Shown here: positions 44,362 to 52,723 of the stretch, piece after piece
How the letters are laid out: every line of letters begins with the position of its first letter
Position numbering within the stretch: position 1 is the first letter of the stretch
Assembly: GCA_963846915.1 (NCBI GenBank)
Contig: CAWJXV010000005.1
Location: forward strand, 124,001-188,000
Length of the DNA stretch: 64,000 nt
Direction of reading: 5' to 3'
Source: PALSA-612 sp963846915
Lineage (GTDB): Bacteria > Actinomycetota > Thermoleophilia > Gaiellales > Gaiellaceae
Program-made: the position numbers and the translations under genes
Notes under the pieces: generated by a model
The model's database searches: none
Told to the model about the DNA's origin: nothing
Seen by the model: the letters and a program-made list of their open reading frames with translations, nothing else

Positions 44362-46553
44362 GCCAGGTCACGCGCATCGGCGTCGAGCGCGAGCTGCAGC
44401 GCGTCATCGAGCGCGACCATCCGAACCCACACCACGTCCTCGGCGCGCACGCGTCGGACGGCGGCATCACGATTCGCGTCCACCGACCCGACGCGACCGC
44501 GGTCCGCGCGCTCCCCGAGGGCGGCGCGCCGGTCGAGCTCGAGCGGATCCACCCCGTCGGCCTGTTCGAGGGGACGGTCCGCGGCGCCACGGCTCCGCTC
44601 CGCTACCGGCTCGAGGTCGAGTACCCGAACGGGAGCACCTTCGAGCTCGACGACCCGTACCGGTTCCTGCCGACGCTCGGGGACCTCGACCTCCACCTCG
44701 CCGGCGAGGGGCGCCACGAGGAGCTGTACGCGAAGCTCGGCGTGCACCTGCGCGAGATGGACGGGACGGCGGGCGCCGCCTTCGCGGTCTGGGCTCCGGC
44801 CGCCCGTTCGGTGAGCGTCGTCGGCGACTTCAACGGCTGGGACGGACGCCTGCACCAGATGCGCACGCTCGGGAGCGTCGGGATCTGGGAGCTCTTCGTC
44901 CCCGGCCTCGAGCCCGGCACCAACTACAAGTTCGAGATCCGCGCGCAGAACGGCGGGCTCCTGCTCAAGGTCGACCCGTACGCGTTCGCGACCGAGGTGC
45001 CGCCGAAGAACGCGTCCGTCGTCTTCCGGCCCGAGCACGACTGGGGCGACGCGGACTGGCTCGCGCGGCGCGCGGCCGGCGACCTGTGGCGCGGGCCGGT
45101 GTCGATCTACGAGGTGCACCTCGGCTCCTGGCGGCTGAACCCCCTCGAGGGCAACCGCAGTCTTACGTATCTCGAGCTCGCCGACGAGCTCGCCGACTAC
45201 GTCCTCGACCTCGGCTTCACGCACGTCGAGCTGATGCCGGTGATGGAGCACCCGTTCACCGGCTCGTGGGGCTACCAGGTGACGGGCTATTACGCGCCGA
45301 CCTCTCGCTTCGGGGCGCCCGACGACTTCCGCGTCTTCGTCGACCGCCTGCACCAGCGCGGCCTCGGCGTCGTGCTCGACTGGGTGCCCGCACACTTCCC
45401 GCGCGACGAGTGGGCGCTCGCTCGCTTCGACGGCACGGCGCTCTACGAGCACCAGGACCCGCGGCGCGGCGCGCACCCGGACTGGGGCACGCTCGTCTTC
45501 AACTACGGGCGCAACGAGGTGAGGAACTTCCTGCTCGCGAACGCCCTGTTCTGGCTCCGCGAGTACCACGCCGACGGCCTCCGCGTCGACGCGGTCGCCT
45601 CGATGCTCTACCTCGACTACTCGCGCAAGGCCGGCGAATGGATCCCGAACGCGTACGGCGGCCGCGAGGACCTGGACGCGATCGCGTTCCTGCAGGAGCT
45701 GAACGCCGTCTCGCACGGCGCCGTGCCGGGCGTCCTGATGGCGGCCGAGGAGTCGACCGCCTGGCCGGGCGTGACGCGGCCGACCGACACCGGCGGGCTC
45801 GGCTTCGGCTTCAAGTGGAACATGGGCTGGATGCACGACACGCTCGACTACTTCCACCACGAGCCGGTGCACAGGCTGCACCATCACAACCAGCTCTCGT
45901 TCGGGCTGATCTACGCCTTCACGGAGAGCTTCATCCTTCCGCTCTCCCACGACGAGGTCGTCCACGGCAAGGGCTCGCTCCTGAACAAGATGCCGGGCGA
46001 CCGCTGGCAGCAGTTCGCGAACCTGCGCGCCCTGTACGGGCACATGTGGGCGCATCCGGGCAAGAAGCTCCTGTTCATGGGCGGCGAGCTGGCGCAGGAG
46101 CAGGAGTGGAGCCACGAGCGCTCGCTCGACTGGCACCTGCTCGAGCGGGCCGACCACGGCGGTGTGCAGGCGCTCGTCCGCGACCTGAACCGGATCTACC
46201 GCGACGAGCCCGCGCTGTGGGAGGCCGACTACGAGCCGACCGGCTTCCGCTGGCTGGAGGCGGACGACGCCTCCTGGAACGTGCTCGCCTTCGCGCGCTT
46301 CTCGGGCGACGGCTCGCGCTGCCTCGTCTCGGCCGGCAACTTCTCGCCCGTGCCGCGCCACCGCTACCGCATCGGCCTGCCGCGCGGCGGGCGCTGGCGC
46401 GAGGTGCTGAACACGGACGCGGCCGGCTACGGCGGCTCGAACGTCGTCAACGGCACCGTTTCCGCCGAGGAGACGCCCTGGCACGACCAGCCCTTCTCGG
46501 CCGAGGTGACGCTCCCGCCGCTCGGCGTCCTCTGGCTCGTGCCCGAAAGGTGA
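44358..46553 (+). CDS. glgB: 1,4-alpha-glucan branching enzyme
   Basis: It encodes 731 residues of the GH13_9 family. Two N-terminal beta modules are present: VIERDHPNPHHVLGAHASDG, then the CBM48-type AAFAVWAPAARSVSVVGDFN. The barrel starts at SIYEVHLGSWR. The nucleophile is Asp411 in LRVDAVASMLYLDY, the acid/base Glu464 in AAEESTAWPG, and the transition-state Asp is in LPLSHDEVVHGK. It makes alpha-1,6 branches in glucan. It overlaps glgE by 4 bp, and together with glgC and glgM it completes the maltose-1-phosphate route. Confidence 0.96.
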   Translation: MSQVTRIGVERELQRVIERDHPNPHHVLGAHASDGGITIRVHRPDATAVRALPEGGAPVELERIHPVGLFEGTVRGATAPLRYRLEVEYPNGSTFELDDPYRFLPTLGDLDLHLAGEGRHEELYAKLGVHLREMDGTAGAAFAVWAPAARSVSVVGDFNGWDGRLHQMRTLGSVGIWELFVPGLEPGTNYKFEIRAQNGGLLLKVDPYAFATEVPPKNASVVFRPEHDWGDADWLARRAAGDLWRGPVSIYEVHLGSWRLNPLEGNRSLTYLELADELADYVLDLGFTHVELMPVMEHPFTGSWGYQVTGYYAPTSRFGAPDDFRVFVDRLHQRGLGVVLDWVPAHFPRDEWALARFDGTALYEHQDPRRGAHPDWGTLVFNYGRNEVRNFLLANALFWLREYHADGLRVDAVASMLYLDYSRKAGEWIPNAYGGREDLDAIAFLQELNAVSHGAVPGVLMAAEESTAWPGVTRPTDTGGLGFGFKWNMGWMHDTLDYFHHEPVHRLHHHNQLSFGLIYAFTESFILPLSHDEVVHGKGSLLNKMPGDRWQQFANLRALYGHMWAHPGKKLLFMGGELAQEQEWSHERSLDWHLLERADHGGVQALVRDLNRIYRDEPALWEADYEPTGFRWLEADDASWNVLAFARFSGDGSRCLVSAGNFSPVPRHRYRIGLPRGGRWREVLNTDAAGYGGSNVVNGTVSAEETPWHDQPFSAEVTLPPLGVLWLVPER

Positions 46554-46566
46554 AGCCCGGCAGGGT

Positions 46567-46606
46567 CTTAGCGAGTTCTTACAAACGGCTCAGCGGAACC
46601 TTAGAG
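46567..46606 (+). promoter_or_regulatory. Four 11-bp-spaced direct repeats upstream of the HtrA gene
   Basis: CTTA/CTCA cores begin at 46567, 46578, 46589 and 46600, exactly 11 bp apart, within units like GTCTTAGCGAG and TTCTTACAAAC. One helical turn between direct repeats is the usual layout for OmpR/PhoB-type regulators. A -10-like CATGAT follows at 46610-46615, so the repeats could replace the -35 of the protease promoter. Confidence 0.5.
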
Positions 46607-46657
46607 CGGCATGATCCACTTATGGCACGAAATCACGACTCCGGAAGGAACTGACAC

Positions 46658-47821
46658 GTGCCTTACAAGATCATCCTCATCGCCGTCGCCAGTGCCGCGC
46701 TCATCGGAGCAGGCGTCGGCGCCGGCACCTACGCGGCTGTCGGGGGCAGCTCGAAGTCGGCCACGACGGTCGTGACGACCAGCGTCCCGGGCTCGTCGTC
46801 GTCGACCTCGTCCTCCACCTTCGCCAGCCAGCAGACGCCGCTCAGCGTCGGCGAGATCTACAAGCGCGACGCACCGAGCGTCGTCCAGATCACCGTCACG
46901 ACGTCGAGCGGGAGCGGCGGCGTCTTCGGCCAGGGCGGCCAGAGCCAGCAGGCCCAGGGCTCGGGCTTCGTCTACGACACCCAGGGCGACATCGTCACCG
47001 ACCAGCACGTGGTCGACGGTGCGACGGCCATCTCGGTCAAGTTCGCGAACGGCGCCTCCTACAAGGCGACGCTCGTCGGATCGGACGCGTCGAGCGACCT
47101 GGCCGTGATCAAGGTCAACGCCCCGGCTTCGCTCCTGCACCCGCTCGGCCTCGCCGACTCGAGCAGGGTCGCGGTCGGCGACGGCGTGGTCGCGATCGGC
47201 AGCCCGTTCGGCCTCCAGGGCACGATCACCTCCGGGATCGTCAGCGCTCTGCACCGTGACATCACGGCGCCGAACAACTTCACCATCACCGACACGATCC
47301 AGACCGACGCCGCGATCAACCACGGCAACTCGGGCGGCGTCCTCCTCGACTCGTCCGGTCACGTGATCGGCGTCACCGCCCAGATCGACAGCGAGTCCGG
47401 CGGCAACGACGGCGTCGGCTTCGCGATCCCGTCCAACACCGTGCGGTCGGTCGTGTCCCAGCTGGTCGGCGGCGGCTCGGTGCAGCGTGCCTACCTCGGC
47501 GTTCACATCCAGACGATCCCGAGCGACGCAGCGGCGCAGATCGGCGGCGTCGGCGGCGTCGAGGTGACGAGCATCGTCGCCGGTTCCCCGGCCGCGAAGG
47601 CGGGGCTCAAGGCCGCGACCGGCTCCCAGGTCGTGAACGGTCAGCAGTACGCGACCGGCGGTGACGTGATCACCGCCATCGACGGCCACTCCGTCTCGAG
47701 TGCCGACACCCTGCAGACCGAGGTCGCAGGCAGGAAGCCGGGAACGAAGGTCACGCTCACCGTCACGCGCAACGGCTCCACGAAGACGATCACCGTCACG
47801 CTGGGCACCCGCCCTTCCTGA
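46658..47821 (+). CDS. HtrA/DegP-type membrane-anchored serine protease with PDZ domain
   Basis: It encodes 387 residues from a GTG behind GGAAGGA. A membrane anchor lies at residues 5-27 (IILIAVASAALIGAGVGAGT), followed by a Ser/Thr linker. The trypsin-like domain has His117 (VTDQHVVDGA), Asp147 (DASSDLAVIKV) and Ser225 (NHGNSGGVLL), and one PDZ domain follows (YLGVHIQTIP...DVITAIDGHSV). It degrades or refolds damaged proteins outside the membrane. Four 11-bp direct repeats precede it and a 13-bp hairpin follows it. A 10-codon frame (ATG at 46622) ends in the leader; it is probably incidental. Confidence 0.93.
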   Translation: MPYKIILIAVASAALIGAGVGAGTYAAVGGSSKSATTVVTTSVPGSSSSTSSSTFASQQTPLSVGEIYKRDAPSVVQITVTTSSGSGGVFGQGGQSQQAQGSGFVYDTQGDIVTDQHVVDGATAISVKFANGASYKATLVGSDASSDLAVIKVNAPASLLHPLGLADSSRVAVGDGVVAIGSPFGLQGTITSGIVSALHRDITAPNNFTITDTIQTDAAINHGNSGGVLLDSSGHVIGVTAQIDSESGGNDGVGFAIPSNTVRSVVSQLVGGGSVQRAYLGVHIQTIPSDAAAQIGGVGGVEVTSIVAGSPAAKAGLKAATGSQVVNGQQYATGGDVITAIDGHSVSSADTLQTEVAGRKPGTKVTLTVTRNGSTKTITVTLGTRPS

Positions 47822-47846
47822 CGAGTACGGCTCCTTCCTCCCACGG

Positions 47847-47878
47847 CGGCCCGCCGAGCGCAGATGCTCGGCGGGCCG
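47847..47878 (+). terminator. 13-bp perfect hairpin after the protease gene
   Basis: CGGCCCGCCGAGC pairs exactly with GCTCGGCGGGCCG around GCAGAT, followed by TGCTGTTTGG. It ends the HtrA transcript before the VOC gene. Confidence 0.75.
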
Positions 47879-47912
47879 TGCTGTTTGGCCACGATTTTGC
47901 GACGATGACCGT

Positions 47913-48335
47913 GTGGATCAGCGGGTCAGCCTGATCACCCTCGGGGTGGCCGACCTGGGTCGCGCGCGGGAGTTCTACTGCGCCCTAGGCTGGCAGACGC
48001 GCGCCGAGCCGGGCGACGACGTCGTCTTCTTCCAGGCGGGCGGGATGATCGTCGGGCTCTGGGACCGCGCGCGGCTCGCCGAGGACTCGGGCGTCGAGGA
48101 CTCGGGCGGCTGGGGCGGCATCACGCTCGCGCAGAACGTCGCGACGCCCGACGAGGTGGACGCGGCCATCGACGGGGCCCGTGCCGCCGGCGCACGCATC
48201 GTGCGCGAGCCCGCCGAGACGTTCTGGGGCGGGTACTCGGCCGTCTTCCACGACCCCGACGGCCACGCGTGGGAGATCGCCCACAACCCGCACTGGACGC
48301 TCGCCGCCGACGGCTCGATCAGCCTCGGCGGCTGA
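47913..48335 (+). CDS. VOC (glyoxalase/bleomycin-resistance fold) protein
   Basis: It encodes 140 residues from a GTG at 47913. Two beta-alpha-beta-beta-beta modules of the vicinal-oxygen-chelate fold are visible: VSLITLGVADLGRAREFYCA and VDAAIDGARAAGARIVREPA. The C-terminal signature AVFHDPDGHAWEIAHNPHW is typical of glyoxalase-like members. Metal residues cannot be assigned surely and the substrate is unknown. It stands alone between the protease terminator and the convergent selB. Confidence 0.85.
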   Translation: MDQRVSLITLGVADLGRAREFYCALGWQTRAEPGDDVVFFQAGGMIVGLWDRARLAEDSGVEDSGGWGGITLAQNVATPDEVDAAIDGARAAGARIVREPAETFWGGYSAVFHDPDGHAWEIAHNPHWTLAADGSISLGG

Positions 48336-48367
48336 AGGCTTCTGCTCGCGCTCCGGCCCCGACTCGC

Positions 48368-50041
48368 TCAGCCGCTCGTCTGCCGGCGCCGCAGCACCCG
48401 CTCGTCGCCGATCCGGCGCGTGACGCCGTCGGCGTCGAGGCGTTCGAGCAGGAGTTGGGCGGCGCGGCGGCCGATTCCGAGCAGGTCGCGGAAGCGGGCA
48501 AGGGTGATCCGGCCCGCCGCCTCGCATTCGGCGACGAGCGCCTGCCGCGCCTCGTCGAACGCGCTGGCCGAGACCGCCATGCCGTCCCCGAGGCGGACCA
48601 GGCGGCCTTGCTGCTCGAGGAAGAGCGCGAGCTTCGCATCCTCGACCTTCACCGGCTCCAGACCGAGCCGTGCCTCCAGCTCCGCAGCCGCCTCCTCGCG
48701 CTCTCCGAGCGACGCCGCCGCGCCCGGCCGGTACAGCTTCGAGCCCCTGCTCTCGAGCCCGAGCAGCGGCACGACTGCCGCCGCCCACGGCTCGGCCGGC
48801 GCGTGGACGCCGGGGTCGAGCGGGTCGGCCTCGTCGAGCCGTCGTTCGAGCTCCGCCCGCAGCTCCTGCAACCACTCGCTCGAGAAGACCCAGTCGCCGG
48901 CGCGCTCGACACCTGCTGGATCGCCGTCGAGCACGTGTCGCAGGTCGGCCAGCCTGACCGGCGCGTAGATCGTGGCCGCGACATCGCCGCGCTCGATGCG
49001 CTCGATCCGCTCCGCGCTCGCGTGGCGCGGGGGAGAGGGGTCGAGCACCCGCCCCCCGCCGAGCGTCGTCTCGCCTCGCAGGACGACCCGATCGCCCCGT
49101 GCGGCCACGGCGGGAGAGGAGAGGCGAAGCTGCGCCGCGCCGTCTCCGATCCGGCGGACGACGGCCGGGATCTCGGCGGTGCCGTGATGGACGTGCAGGC
49201 GCGCGCCGTCCTTGATCGTCTCGAGCTCGTCGAGCGACACGTCGAGGCGGTAGCTGACGGGATAGGCGCCCGGAGCGATCAGCGCCAGGCCGCGATGGAG
49301 ACTGCCCCGGTCGACGCCGGGAAGGCTCACGGCCACGCGCTGCCCTGCCTGTGCGCGCTCGACCGGCCGGTCGTGCACCTGCACACTGCGAACGCGAACC
49401 GGCCGGCCGCCCGGCTCGACCCGCAGCTCGTCTCCGTCCCCGATCGAGCCCGACCAGAGCGTCCCCGTCGCCACCGTGCCGATGCCGCGCAGCGTGAAGA
49501 CACGGTCGACGTGGAGGCGCGCCGGCCGGTCCTCGGGCTCGGCGTCGACCCGGTCGGCGGCCGCGGCCAGCTCCGCTCGCAGCTCGTCGAGCCCAGCGCC
49601 GGTCTTCGCGCTGACGGGAACGACGGCGGCGCCGGGAACGAGCTCGCGCGCCTCCTCGACGGCAAGCTCGAGCGTCTCCTCGTCGACCGCGTCCGCCTTC
49701 GTCACCGCGACGACGCCCTGCTCGATCCCGAGCAGCCGGATGATCGCCAGGTGCTCGTGCGTCTGCGGCCGGGCGCCCTCGGCGGCGTCGATCACGAGCA
49801 GGAACAGGTCGATCCCGGTCGCGCCCGCGATCATCGTGCGGACGAAGCGCTCGTGTCCGGGCACGTCGACGAGCGACAGCCGGCGTCCGTCCGGAAGCTC
49901 GAGCGGCGCATAACCGAGGTCGATGGAGATCCCGCGCGCCTTCTCCTCGGGCAGCCGATCCGTGTCCTTCCCCGTCAGCGCCCGCACGAGCCACGTCTTG
50001 CCGTGGTCGATGTGGCCGGCCGTGCCTACTGTCAGCGGCAT
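48368..50041 (-). CDS. selB: Selenocysteine-specific elongation factor
   Basis: It encodes 557 residues. The GTPase domain has G1 GTAGHIDHGKTWLVRAL, G2 region EEKARGISIDLGYAPLELPD, G3 VDVPGHERFV and G4 VTKADAV. The beta-barrel domains follow (DRVFTLRGIGTVATGTLWSG), and the C-terminal winged helices, including ARFRDLLGIGRRAAQLLLER near the end, bind the SECIS hairpin. It delivers Sec-tRNA to in-frame UGA codons. It overlaps selA by 10 bp on the same strand. No selC, selD or clear selenoprotein gene is seen in this window. Confidence 0.95.
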   Translation of the reverse strand: MPLTVGTAGHIDHGKTWLVRALTGKDTDRLPEEKARGISIDLGYAPLELPDGRRLSLVDVPGHERFVRTMIAGATGIDLFLLVIDAAEGARPQTHEHLAIIRLLGIEQGVVAVTKADAVDEETLELAVEEARELVPGAAVVPVSAKTGAGLDELRAELAAAADRVDAEPEDRPARLHVDRVFTLRGIGTVATGTLWSGSIGDGDELRVEPGGRPVRVRSVQVHDRPVERAQAGQRVAVSLPGVDRGSLHRGLALIAPGAYPVSYRLDVSLDELETIKDGARLHVHHGTAEIPAVVRRIGDGAAQLRLSSPAVAARGDRVVLRGETTLGGGRVLDPSPPRHASAERIERIERGDVAATIYAPVRLADLRHVLDGDPAGVERAGDWVFSSEWLQELRAELERRLDEADPLDPGVHAPAEPWAAAVVPLLGLESRGSKLYRPGAAASLGEREEAAAELEARLGLEPVKVEDAKLALFLEQQGRLVRLGDGMAVSASAFDEARQALVAECEAAGRITLARFRDLLGIGRRAAQLLLERLDADGVTRRIGDERVLRRRQTSG

Positions 50042-51336
50042 GCGTGCGCCGCGGCGACGGCGGCGGCGACCTCGTCGATCTCCCCTTCCGCCAGCGTGCG
50101 GCAGTCGAGGAGCAGGCGCCCGTCGCGGACGACGCCGACGACCGGCGGCTCGCCGAGTCGGAGCGGCCCGGCGAGCGACTCCTCGACCGCGCAGGCGAAG
50201 CTCTCGAGCTCGACGAGCGGCAGCGCACCGCCCCCGACCCGCGCCACCGTCTCCTCGATCGTCCCGCCCACGAGCCCGGCGAGGCGCTCTGCCCGTGCGC
50301 GGACCGCGTCGGCCGGCTCGTCGATCATCCGCAGCACGGGGATCTCGGCGCGTGCCCGGGGCGGGTCGAGGTAGAGCGTGAGCGTTGCTTCGAGCGCAGC
50401 GAGCGTGAGCTTGTCGGCGCGCAGCGCGCGTTGCAATGGATGGCGGCGGAGCCGCTCGACGAGCTCGGCACGGCCGACGACGATTCCGGCCTGCGGGCCC
50501 CCGAGCAGCTTGTCGCCGGAGAAACAGACGAGGTCGGCCCCGCCCTCGAGGCTCTCGCGCGCGGACGGCTCATCACCAAGTAACAAGTTGTTACTTGGCA
50601 CGAGGTTTCCGGAGCCGAGGTCGTCCACCAGCGGAAGGTCGTGAAGCCGCGCCACGTCGGCGACGTCGGCGAGCGAAGGCCGGTCCGTGAAGCCGACGAC
50701 GCGGAAGTTCGACTGGTGGACGCGCAGGATCAGCGCTGTCTCGGGCGCGACGGCGCGCTCGTAGTCGGCGGCGCTCGTACGGTTGGTCGTGCCGACCTCG
50801 ACGAGGCGCGCACCCGAGCGCGCGAGCACATCCGGGATGCGGAAGCCGTCGCCGATCTCGATCAGCTCGCCGCGGGAGACGAGCACCTCGCGGCCCTCCG
50901 CGAGCGCAGCCAGCGCCAGCAGCATCGCGCCCGCGTTGTTGTTGACGACGAGCGCCGCCTCCGCGCCGGTCAGCCGGCCGAGGATCGCCGAGACGTGTGC
51001 CTGCCGCGAGCCGCGCGCACCCTGCTCCAGCGAGTACTCGAGGTTCGAGTAGCCCGACGCGACCTCGCGCACGCGGTCGAGCACCGAGGCCGGCAGGGGC
51101 GCCCGCCCGAGGTTCGTGTGCACGATCACGCCGGTCGCGTTCAGGACGCGCCGAAGCCGTGGAGCCCGTAGCCCCTCGACCTCGGCCGCGAGCGCGGCGC
51201 GGAGGTCGCCCGGCTCGGTGCCGGCGCGGATCTCGGTCCGCGCGCGGTCGAGCACGGCACGCGCTGCGTCGACGGCCAGCGGATCGTCGAGCCCGCGCGC
51301 CAGCTCGTCCACGGAGGGGAGGTCGCGCAGCTGCAC
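50032..51336 (-). CDS. selA: L-seryl-tRNA(Sec) selenium transferase
   Basis: It encodes 434 residues from a GTG at 51336 sharing one base with the upstream stop (TAGTG). This PLP enzyme turns Ser-tRNA(Sec) into Sec-tRNA(Sec). It shows NATGVIVHTNLGRAPLP, NNNAGAMLLALAAL, the PLP Lys in FSGDKLLGGPQAG (about residue 273) and VDDLGSGNLV. Right after GSGNLV, eight residues (PSNNLLLG) are encoded by an AT-rich 23-bp palindrome with a rare TTA codon, where relatives have a DLSEYGLP-like segment. The frame stays open and the length is normal, so the protein is probably active. Confidence 0.95.
   Translation of the reverse strand: MQLRDLPSVDELARGLDDPLAVDAARAVLDRARTEIRAGTEPGDLRAALAAEVEGLRAPRLRRVLNATGVIVHTNLGRAPLPASVLDRVREVASGYSNLEYSLEQGARGSRQAHVSAILGRLTGAEAALVVNNNAGAMLLALAALAEGREVLVSRGELIEIGDGFRIPDVLARSGARLVEVGTTNRTSAADYERAVAPETALILRVHQSNFRVVGFTDRPSLADVADVARLHDLPLVDDLGSGNLVPSNNLLLGDEPSARESLEGGADLVCFSGDKLLGGPQAGIVVGRAELVERLRRHPLQRALRADKLTLAALEATLTLYLDPPRARAEIPVLRMIDEPADAVRARAERLAGLVGGTIEETVARVGGGALPLVELESFACAVEESLAGPLRLGEPPVVGVVRDGRLLLDCRTLAEGEIDEVAAAVAAAHACR
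50576..50598. repeat. 23-bp perfect palindrome embedded in selA
   Basis: CCAAGTAACAA and TTGTTACTTGG flank one central G. The AT-rich composition stands out from the surrounding high-GC coding sequence. It shares its arm sequence (ACCAAGYAACA) with the intergenic palindrome at 40690-40716. It encodes PSNNLLLG on the coding strand without breaking the frame. Confidence 0.75.
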
Positions 51337-52043
51337 TAGCTCGCAGCCGCCTCTGCGTCCTCGACGACCGCCGAACAGTTCTGCTCGTAGCAGTCGAGCA
51401 CGAGGCGGACCGCCTCGGCCGGGTCGTCCGTGAGCGCGAGCAGCAGCACGTCATCGGGCGAGATCAGCCGCTGTGCGATCAGCTTCTCCTCGACCCAGTC
51501 GCGAAGGCCGCTCCAGTGCGCCGAGCCGACGAGCACCACGGGGAAGTGGCGGATCTTGCCGGTCTGGATCAGGACGAGCGACTCGAACAGCTCGTCGAGC
51601 GTCCCGAAGCCGCCCTCGCAGAGGACGAATCCTTCGGCCGCCTTCACGAGCATCGTCTTGCGCGCGTAGAAGTGGTGGAACGTCAGCGAGCGGTCGAGGT
51701 AGCGGTTGACGCTCTGCTCGTGCGGAAGCTCGATGCTGAAGCCGATCGAGAGCCCGCCCGCCTCCTGGCAGCCACGGTTCGCGGCTTCCATGATCCCCGG
51801 GCCGCCGCCGGTCACGACCGCGAAGCCCGCCTCGGCGAACTGCCGCCCGATCTCGCGAGCGCGCCCGTAAGCCGGGTCGCCGTCTCCGATCCGCGCCGAG
51901 CCGTAGACGGTCACGGCCGGACCCCCGATCGCGTCCACGGCCTCGAAGCCGTCGCGGAACTCCTGGGCGATCGTCGCTACGTGCCGGTCGAGGTCGATGT
52001 CGACCCGCTGGAGAATCGCCCGGTCGTCGTCGCGTTCGGTCAC
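51336..52043 (-). CDS. LOG-like / TIGR00730 Rossmann-fold protein
   Basis: It encodes 235 residues from a GTG at 52043. It has the lysine-decarboxylase-like fold of the LOG family: VTVYGSARIGDGDPAYGRAR, VVTGGGPGIMEAANRGCQEA, ARKTMLVKAAEGFV and the signature EGGFGTLDELFESL, which corresponds to PGGxGTxxE. Family members cleave nucleoside-5'-monophosphates (cytokinin-activating type); the bacterial role is mostly unknown. It is linked by overlaps to the M50 protease upstream (GTGA) and selA downstream (TAGTG). Confidence 0.88.
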   Translation of the reverse strand: MTERDDDRAILQRVDIDLDRHVATIAQEFRDGFEAVDAIGGPAVTVYGSARIGDGDPAYGRAREIGRQFAEAGFAVVTGGGPGIMEAANRGCQEAGGLSIGFSIELPHEQSVNRYLDRSLTFHHFYARKTMLVKAAEGFVLCEGGFGTLDELFESLVLIQTGKIRHFPVVLVGSAHWSGLRDWVEEKLIAQRLISPDDVLLLALTDDPAEAVRLVLDCYEQNCSAVVEDAEAAAS

Positions 52044-52690
52044 AGACGGTGCTGAGGAACGTGCGAGGCGATCATCCCCGCGACGAGCGCGAGCGCAAGA
52101 CCGACATAGGCGGCGCCGACGACGTAGGACCGGGGCTTCGCGCCGCCGCGGTAGAGGTAGTTGAAGCAGCGGTAGATGTGTCCGCCGTCCAGAAATCCGA
52201 TCGGGAACAGGTTGAAGAGGTTCAGGAAGAAGCCGGTGAAGCCGATCGCCTGCAGCACGGGCGAATCGGCAGCTTCACCCGCCACCCAGAACGCCACCGC
52301 TGCGATTGCGCCCACGAACGGCCCCGCCAGCGCGATCCACGCGTGACGCCAGGGCGTCAGGTTCTCGTTCTTGAACGAGACGTACGCGCCGAGGAACGGC
52401 ACGAACACCGGCAGCTTCGGGTGCATGCCCAGGCGCCGCGCCTCGAGATAGTGACCCATCTCGTGAGTCAGGAGCAACGCTACGAGCCCGAGTCCGAACT
52501 GCCAACCCCAGAGGAGGGCGTAGCCGCCGAACGCGATGAAGATGCTCGCAAACTTCGCAAATGCGAAGCCGTACTTGGCCGCCGCCCCAAGGCCGACGAT
52601 GACCGGCCCGAGTAGCCGCTTCGACACCTCGCGCCAGTTCGTGCCCGGTTGGATGGGCTCGTAGTCGCGCGTGATCTCCGGCGGCTCCAT
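52040..52690 (-). CDS. Site-2-protease-like M50 metallopeptidase
   Basis: It encodes 216 residues with about five membrane helices. The zinc site HEMGH is in LLLTHEMGHYLEARRLGM, and the third ligand motif is in NLFPIGFLDGGHIYRC (equivalent to NxxPxxxLDGG). No PDZ domain is present, so it belongs to the short S2P group. It cleaves substrates within the membrane, possibly anti-sigma factors. It is first gene of the overlapping minus-strand run with the LOG-like gene, selA and selB. Confidence 0.9.
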   Translation of the reverse strand: MEPPEITRDYEPIQPGTNWREVSKRLLGPVIVGLGAAAKYGFAFAKFASIFIAFGGYALLWGWQFGLGLVALLLTHEMGHYLEARRLGMHPKLPVFVPFLGAYVSFKNENLTPWRHAWIALAGPFVGAIAAVAFWVAGEAADSPVLQAIGFTGFFLNLFNLFPIGFLDGGHIYRCFNYLYRGGAKPRSYVVGAAYVGLALALVAGMIASHVPQHRL

Positions 52691-52723
52691 GTGCTTACGG
52701 TAGCTCGGGGATCGGCCCCGGGG

